Shown here in pieces: positions 60,826-64,000 of a stretch of 64,000 bases of DNA (within the stretch, counting starts at the first letter, position 1; each line of letters starts with the position of its first letter). The position numbers and the translations under genes were made by a program. The stretch is taken from the NCBI GenBank assembly GCA_944470555.2, contig OX104130.1:60731491-60795490 (forward strand), written 5' to 3'. The notes under the pieces are model-generated. The model worked only from the letters and a program-made list of their open reading frames with translations. It was not told the origin of the DNA and ran no database searches. This DNA is from Heterobilharzia americana. Taxonomy: Eukaryota > Platyhelminthes > Trematoda > Strigeidida > Schistosomatidae.

Positions 60826-61210
60826 GTTGGTGGCTAGCAGTGGAATCCAGGATGAACGTATCATCTTATTTTGGACTCATCAGTTAGATTTATCTGCTCA
60901 CTAGTGATTGATACTGCTCCCACTGAGACTTTAGCCTAGTACTCATCACTTCCGCATAGGAGCCCATCTGTCAACATAGGTCGAGTAATTCCAACTTGAA
61001 TCACAACCAGAAATTACAAATATCAAAAAATAAGTGGTAATTGTTGCTCAAGAGACGACTCTAGTTGATGACACTTCGGCGTTTGAAGCGATGGGTGCCA
61101 AGTTTGAGTTTTTGGTGGAAACAACATCATCTACTAGGTGCAGGTACATCCAGCTGACGAATCTCAAGTAGGACAAAACTCACGTCTTGGATTCCACTGC
61201 CAAGTACCAA
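60826..61210. repeat. Alpha repeats in opposite orientation
   Basis: A - strand ribozyme and partial head (60826-60950; CTGATGAG kept, GAAA changed to GATA) is directly followed by a + strand tail (GGAGCCCATCTGTCAACATA at 60958) and then a + head and ribozyme (61065-61205; CTGACGAA, GACAAAAC). Both ribozymes are damaged. Confidence 0.75.
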
Positions 61211-61370
61211 AATGAATACTTAAGTGACAGCCAGTTAATTATATTAAAGAAGTTCAGTAAAGACACCTTTCTTGGCTATTTCATTCTGTACAACCACAGT
61301 TCTACAAGTTCTTAGTCGTGAGTTAACTATAAACTAGGGTATTGAGTGATCAAAGTGAATACACTAGTTT
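61211..61370. other. Unassigned spacer
   Basis: Nothing recognised. Confidence 0.3.
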
Positions 61371-61374
61371 ACAA

Positions 61375-61790
61375 CTTTTGTATTTATTCTCGGTGATGAT
61401 TGAAGGTGAAATGAAAGTTTGGACTGCGGCCGGATTCGAACCAGTGGCTACGGGGTTTCCGACCCGATGATCTGCCAACTGAGCTACGAGGTCCGACTGC
61501 TGACCACATTTTTATTTCACTCCAGTCACTATGGGTGCTATCTTAGGTAGTTAAAACGGTAATCAATATGATGCACCTCCTCTCTAATTCAGTTAGATTT
61601 GGAATAGGGTGAGAAGTCCTGACTACGTAGCCACTGTACGATTAAGCGATAGTAACGCGTCACAAATCCACATGATGATTGAAATGAAATAAAAATCTGG
61701 TCAGCAGTCGGACCTCGTAGCTCAGTTTGTAGAGCAGTCTGCTACACCATGGCTATCTCAGATAGTCAAAATGACAACTTTGGTATTGTT
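61375..61790. repeat. Gamma tRNA-like SINE, - copy followed by + copy
   Basis: - strand head at 61500-61430 has GGACCTCGTAGCTCAGTTGG, CAGATCATCGGGTCGGAAAC and B box GGTTCGAATCC, the layout of a tRNA (A box, anticodon-stem-like part, B box). The shared second segment runs 61540-61690. A + strand head (61710-61745) then runs straight into the tail CATGGCTATCTCAGATAGTC, having lost its middle. Not a functional tRNA: the acceptor-stem strands are not both present. Confidence 0.7.
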
Positions 61791-62030
61791 GGCTCATTAT
61801 AATTGGAAAGTTTCTATCTCCAAAGCCGGACTGTGGACGATTATCGAAGAATCAAAATACTAGTCGACTGTCCGTATGCGAACATTCAATAATAACACAG
61901 GTTTAAAACAATTAATGAAGTACAAACAAAGTCTGTTATGCAAAACGATGTGGTTTATACGCTAAGATGCAGCCGAAGAACAAACAATAATGACAAGGTG
62001 AGTAAGTAGTCAATGGATTTCAACTAAGTA
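61791..62030. other. Unassigned spacer
   Basis: Nothing recognised. Confidence 0.3.
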
Positions 62031-62049
62031 GTGTATGTATTAATGTTGT

Positions 62050-62125
62050 CGCTTGTCCAGCTGACGGGCCCCAAATAGGACGAAACGCACGTCCGGGATT
62101 CTAGTGCTAGCCACTACCCATCATT
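62050..62125 (+). repeat. Alpha hammerhead fragment
   Basis: Starts at GTCCAGCTGACGGG, where the conserved A of CTGAYGA is G, keeps GGACGAAACGCACGTC, and ends with GCTAGCCACTACCCATCATTAAT. Head and tail are missing. Confidence 0.75.
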
Positions 62126-62389
62126 AATATATAACTGATGTAAGGTTGTATTTTATCTCTTACACTCCGATTGATTACGTCTGAGTATCGGCTTTTGAAA
62201 CGAATGAAGGATGTATAGAAGTACCATTTAATGAATTAGTAAATTTCGATACAACTCTTTATCTGAATAATACTACATGCTTGATTACTTATGGCATGAT
62301 GTAATTTTTTCTGATAACATGATTGAATACGAAATAAAGACTGTGAAAGAAATTCTATGAAAAAATCGACATGCTGATAAATTTATCAG

Positions 62390-62730
62390 CGAGTACGCTA
62401 GAAATCCGAAAGACAAAGGAACCATCTTAACTGCTCAGAAAAAGTCGGTACATATCAACCTCTTATTTAAGGGCAACGGTCTCCACAATGAAATCGAGTG
62501 GAGGCTAGATACAACCACAAGAAGCCAGTGTGGTGTAAAACTAATGCTTCTAAGCACCACAGAGAGTGTACTACAACAGTCTGGAAAAGAAAAAACGCCT
62601 TTACCTCGACACTTCTGTGTATATTAAATCGAATGTATATGTGGCAGCAAATACACACCTATCTACTCGAGTAGTTGAGTAGTCATCTAGATAGTTACAT
62701 CATTCTGAAGCAGAGATTCTAAGAAACTCT
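62390..62730 (+). pseudogene. Possible GIY-YIG/Penelope-type 3' fragment (PLE-D)
   Basis: The frame reads SVHINLLFKGNGLHNEIEWRL, then LLSTTESVLQQSGKEKTPLPRHFCVY, stop, IECICGSKYTPIYSS. This resembles the segment before and at the Cys-x-Cys and YIG motif of another Penelope-type GIY-YIG group (pattern P/LFKG-D, then F-C-x-Y-x-x-x-C-x-C-G-x-x-Y-I-G), with YIG lost. It is more distant from PLE-B than PLE-C is. The match is by memory of the motif pattern only. Confidence 0.4.
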
Positions 62731-63570
62731 GCAACTAAACACCTACAAGACTTCATGTATGATATCAAAGCAATCAAGTTATTTATGGAAGACAACAGAA
62801 AACCGAATAAGGAGTTGGTTACAATAGCAGAAGCCTATGTGCAAGTCAGGTTCATAATCCAACCCTATGCGTTCAGAAATAAATAGTGGTGACTCTTAGT
62901 TGACAATGATACTACTTTTAATTTATTGTCAATTTTCAAATTAATTTTTTACTTTTTCATCTTCGTTCTTAATTGACTATTTTTTTCTTGTCTTATTACT
63001 ATGTTCTATACTAACATGTTCCATTAATTGAGCAGATCTGTTATTACCATTCATTCGTTAATCAACTATTTTATTAACAATAGGGTAAATAAACCCTTAT
63101 TCCATGCAATTCATAAGTCAATTTTCCCACTCTATTTTTTTGTTTAGTTAAAACACTATCTGCTACTTAATCTCATTTCAATGGTTGAAGATTAGTAGAT
63201 CCTCCATGAGATTTGAATGTTAGTGCTTCGACTGTTTACTTGGTTAACGAAAGAGATAAAGAGACCTAAGATGAGGCTTTTCATTGGACGTAATCTAACA
63301 TATACATTCACGTACAAGACAGGATAGCAAATGAATTCCCTGGTCAAGTGCTGAATTATATAAACTTTGAATTTAACATTCACTGAACAGTGGGTAAACC
63401 TGTTCGGTTCACTTAAAAAGATACTTTCAAATGTTTTAGATTGTTGAATTCATTGAGAAGACTAGGATCTCATGAGACAATTTTTAATGAATCCTTCTCC
63501 AAAAGTACAATACCGTCAACTTAGAGGGAAATAAAGGTATTCCCAGTATTCATTTCCTTATCCAGAAAGA
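62731..63570. other. Unassigned AT-rich region
   Basis: No gene or named repeat seen. Confidence 0.3.
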
Positions 63571-64000
63571 ACAAATCATATGCGGCCAAAATTGCTACGC
63601 TACACTACGCATCATCATACAACAGTGCATAGAATGCCAGTCAGTCAACTCTCTACCCTAACCTCAACTTCATCCACTTTGAAAACGCCTTCGACAGAGT
63701 CGACCGACAAGTAATTCGGAAACTGCTTCAACACTACGGAATACAACAAACTCTTATCAATCGCATTCAACAACTATATGAAGACACCACATCCCAAGTT
63801 ATTCACAATGGACAGCTCAGCTCAGTGATGCCTCTGAAGTGAAGACAGGAGTAAGACAAGGCTACCGCCTACTATCAACGATGATCTCCTTGGTTGTGGT
63901 CAACTGGATCATGCTACAAACTGTGAGGAACGAGAAGAGGGGGATAAGCTGGCTGGACCAGGGAAAAGACCCTAGGAGATTTGGATTTCGCCAACGATGA
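63571..64000 (+). pseudogene. Family B fragment duplicated from copy B2 (copy B4, runs off the window)
   Basis: Identical to 53306-53735 except for one visible difference (A at 63580 against G at 53315). It contains the same broken frames, including the stop in the segment before RTGVRQGYR. It starts abruptly, with unrelated sequence to the left, and continues past the window edge. Confidence 0.9.

Noticed and set aside
61430..61505. Possible tRNA gene on the - strand
   Set aside because: A and B boxes and a tRNA-like middle are present, but the same sequence recurs with shared flanking tails at 50.2, 55.1 and 61.7 kb, so it is the head of a SINE and not a tRNA gene.

Overview
The window reads as nuclear DNA of a schistosome-type blood fluke (trematode). 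Three things point there: many copies of a short hammerhead-ribozyme repeat of the schistosome Sm-alpha/satellite type (core CTGAYGAG ... CGAAAC, about 325-bp unit), Penelope-like elements with a GIY-YIG tail, and several families of decayed endonuclease/reverse-transcriptase retroposons of the kind that fill schistosome introns. The species cannot be fixed from the sequence alone.

Only one host protein-coding gene is clearly supported: a PWWP2A/PWWP2B-like chromatin protein on the + strand. A short first coding exon (2957-3108) carries the conserved N-terminal block, and a large terminal exon (15401-19343) carries the LRPRxxxCxxC motif, the PWWP domain and a long Ser-rich tail. The two join in frame (split Gly codon, intron phase 2) to give a predicted 1364-residue protein. 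The 12.3-kb intron is packed with dead retroposons (called family A here), tRNA-like repeats and a TA microsatellite.

Everything else is repeat-dominated. 0.3-1.4 kb: a decayed jockey/CR1-like RT. 5.3-15.3 kb: several family A copies. 19.6-25 kb: further A copies, one split by a 400-bp solo LTR with a perfect 5-bp target duplication. 25-28 kb: quiet, with TG and TA tracts. 28.1-29.7 kb: a CR1-like element with a frameshift at YADD. 31.5-33.4 kb: hammerhead repeats. 35.6-36.9 kb: a Penelope-like relic (- strand). 36.9-41.4 kb: a composite retroposon (family B) bounded by inverted copies of its own 5' end, containing an AGCC tetranucleotide array and a nested A fragment. 42-45.5 kb: the densest hammerhead cluster. 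47.6-49.1 kb: a Penelope-like RT plus GIY-YIG relic apparently inserted inside another hammerhead. 49-51.3 kb: a second hammerhead/tRNA-like family (beta) in inverted pairs. 52.4-64 kb: more hammerhead repeats, family B copies, Penelope fragments and a third tRNA-like SINE (gamma).

The most interesting pattern is that three unrelated short repeat families (alpha and beta with hammerheads, gamma without) sit repeatedly as head-to-head inverted pairs, which would give foldback transcripts. Next is a 430-bp stretch of dead family B sequence present twice, 10 kb apart, with one visible mismatch and shared inactivating lesions. Family letters (A, B, alpha, beta, gamma, delta) are labels used only in this annotation. 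Boundaries of decayed repeats are approximate unless a target duplication is given.
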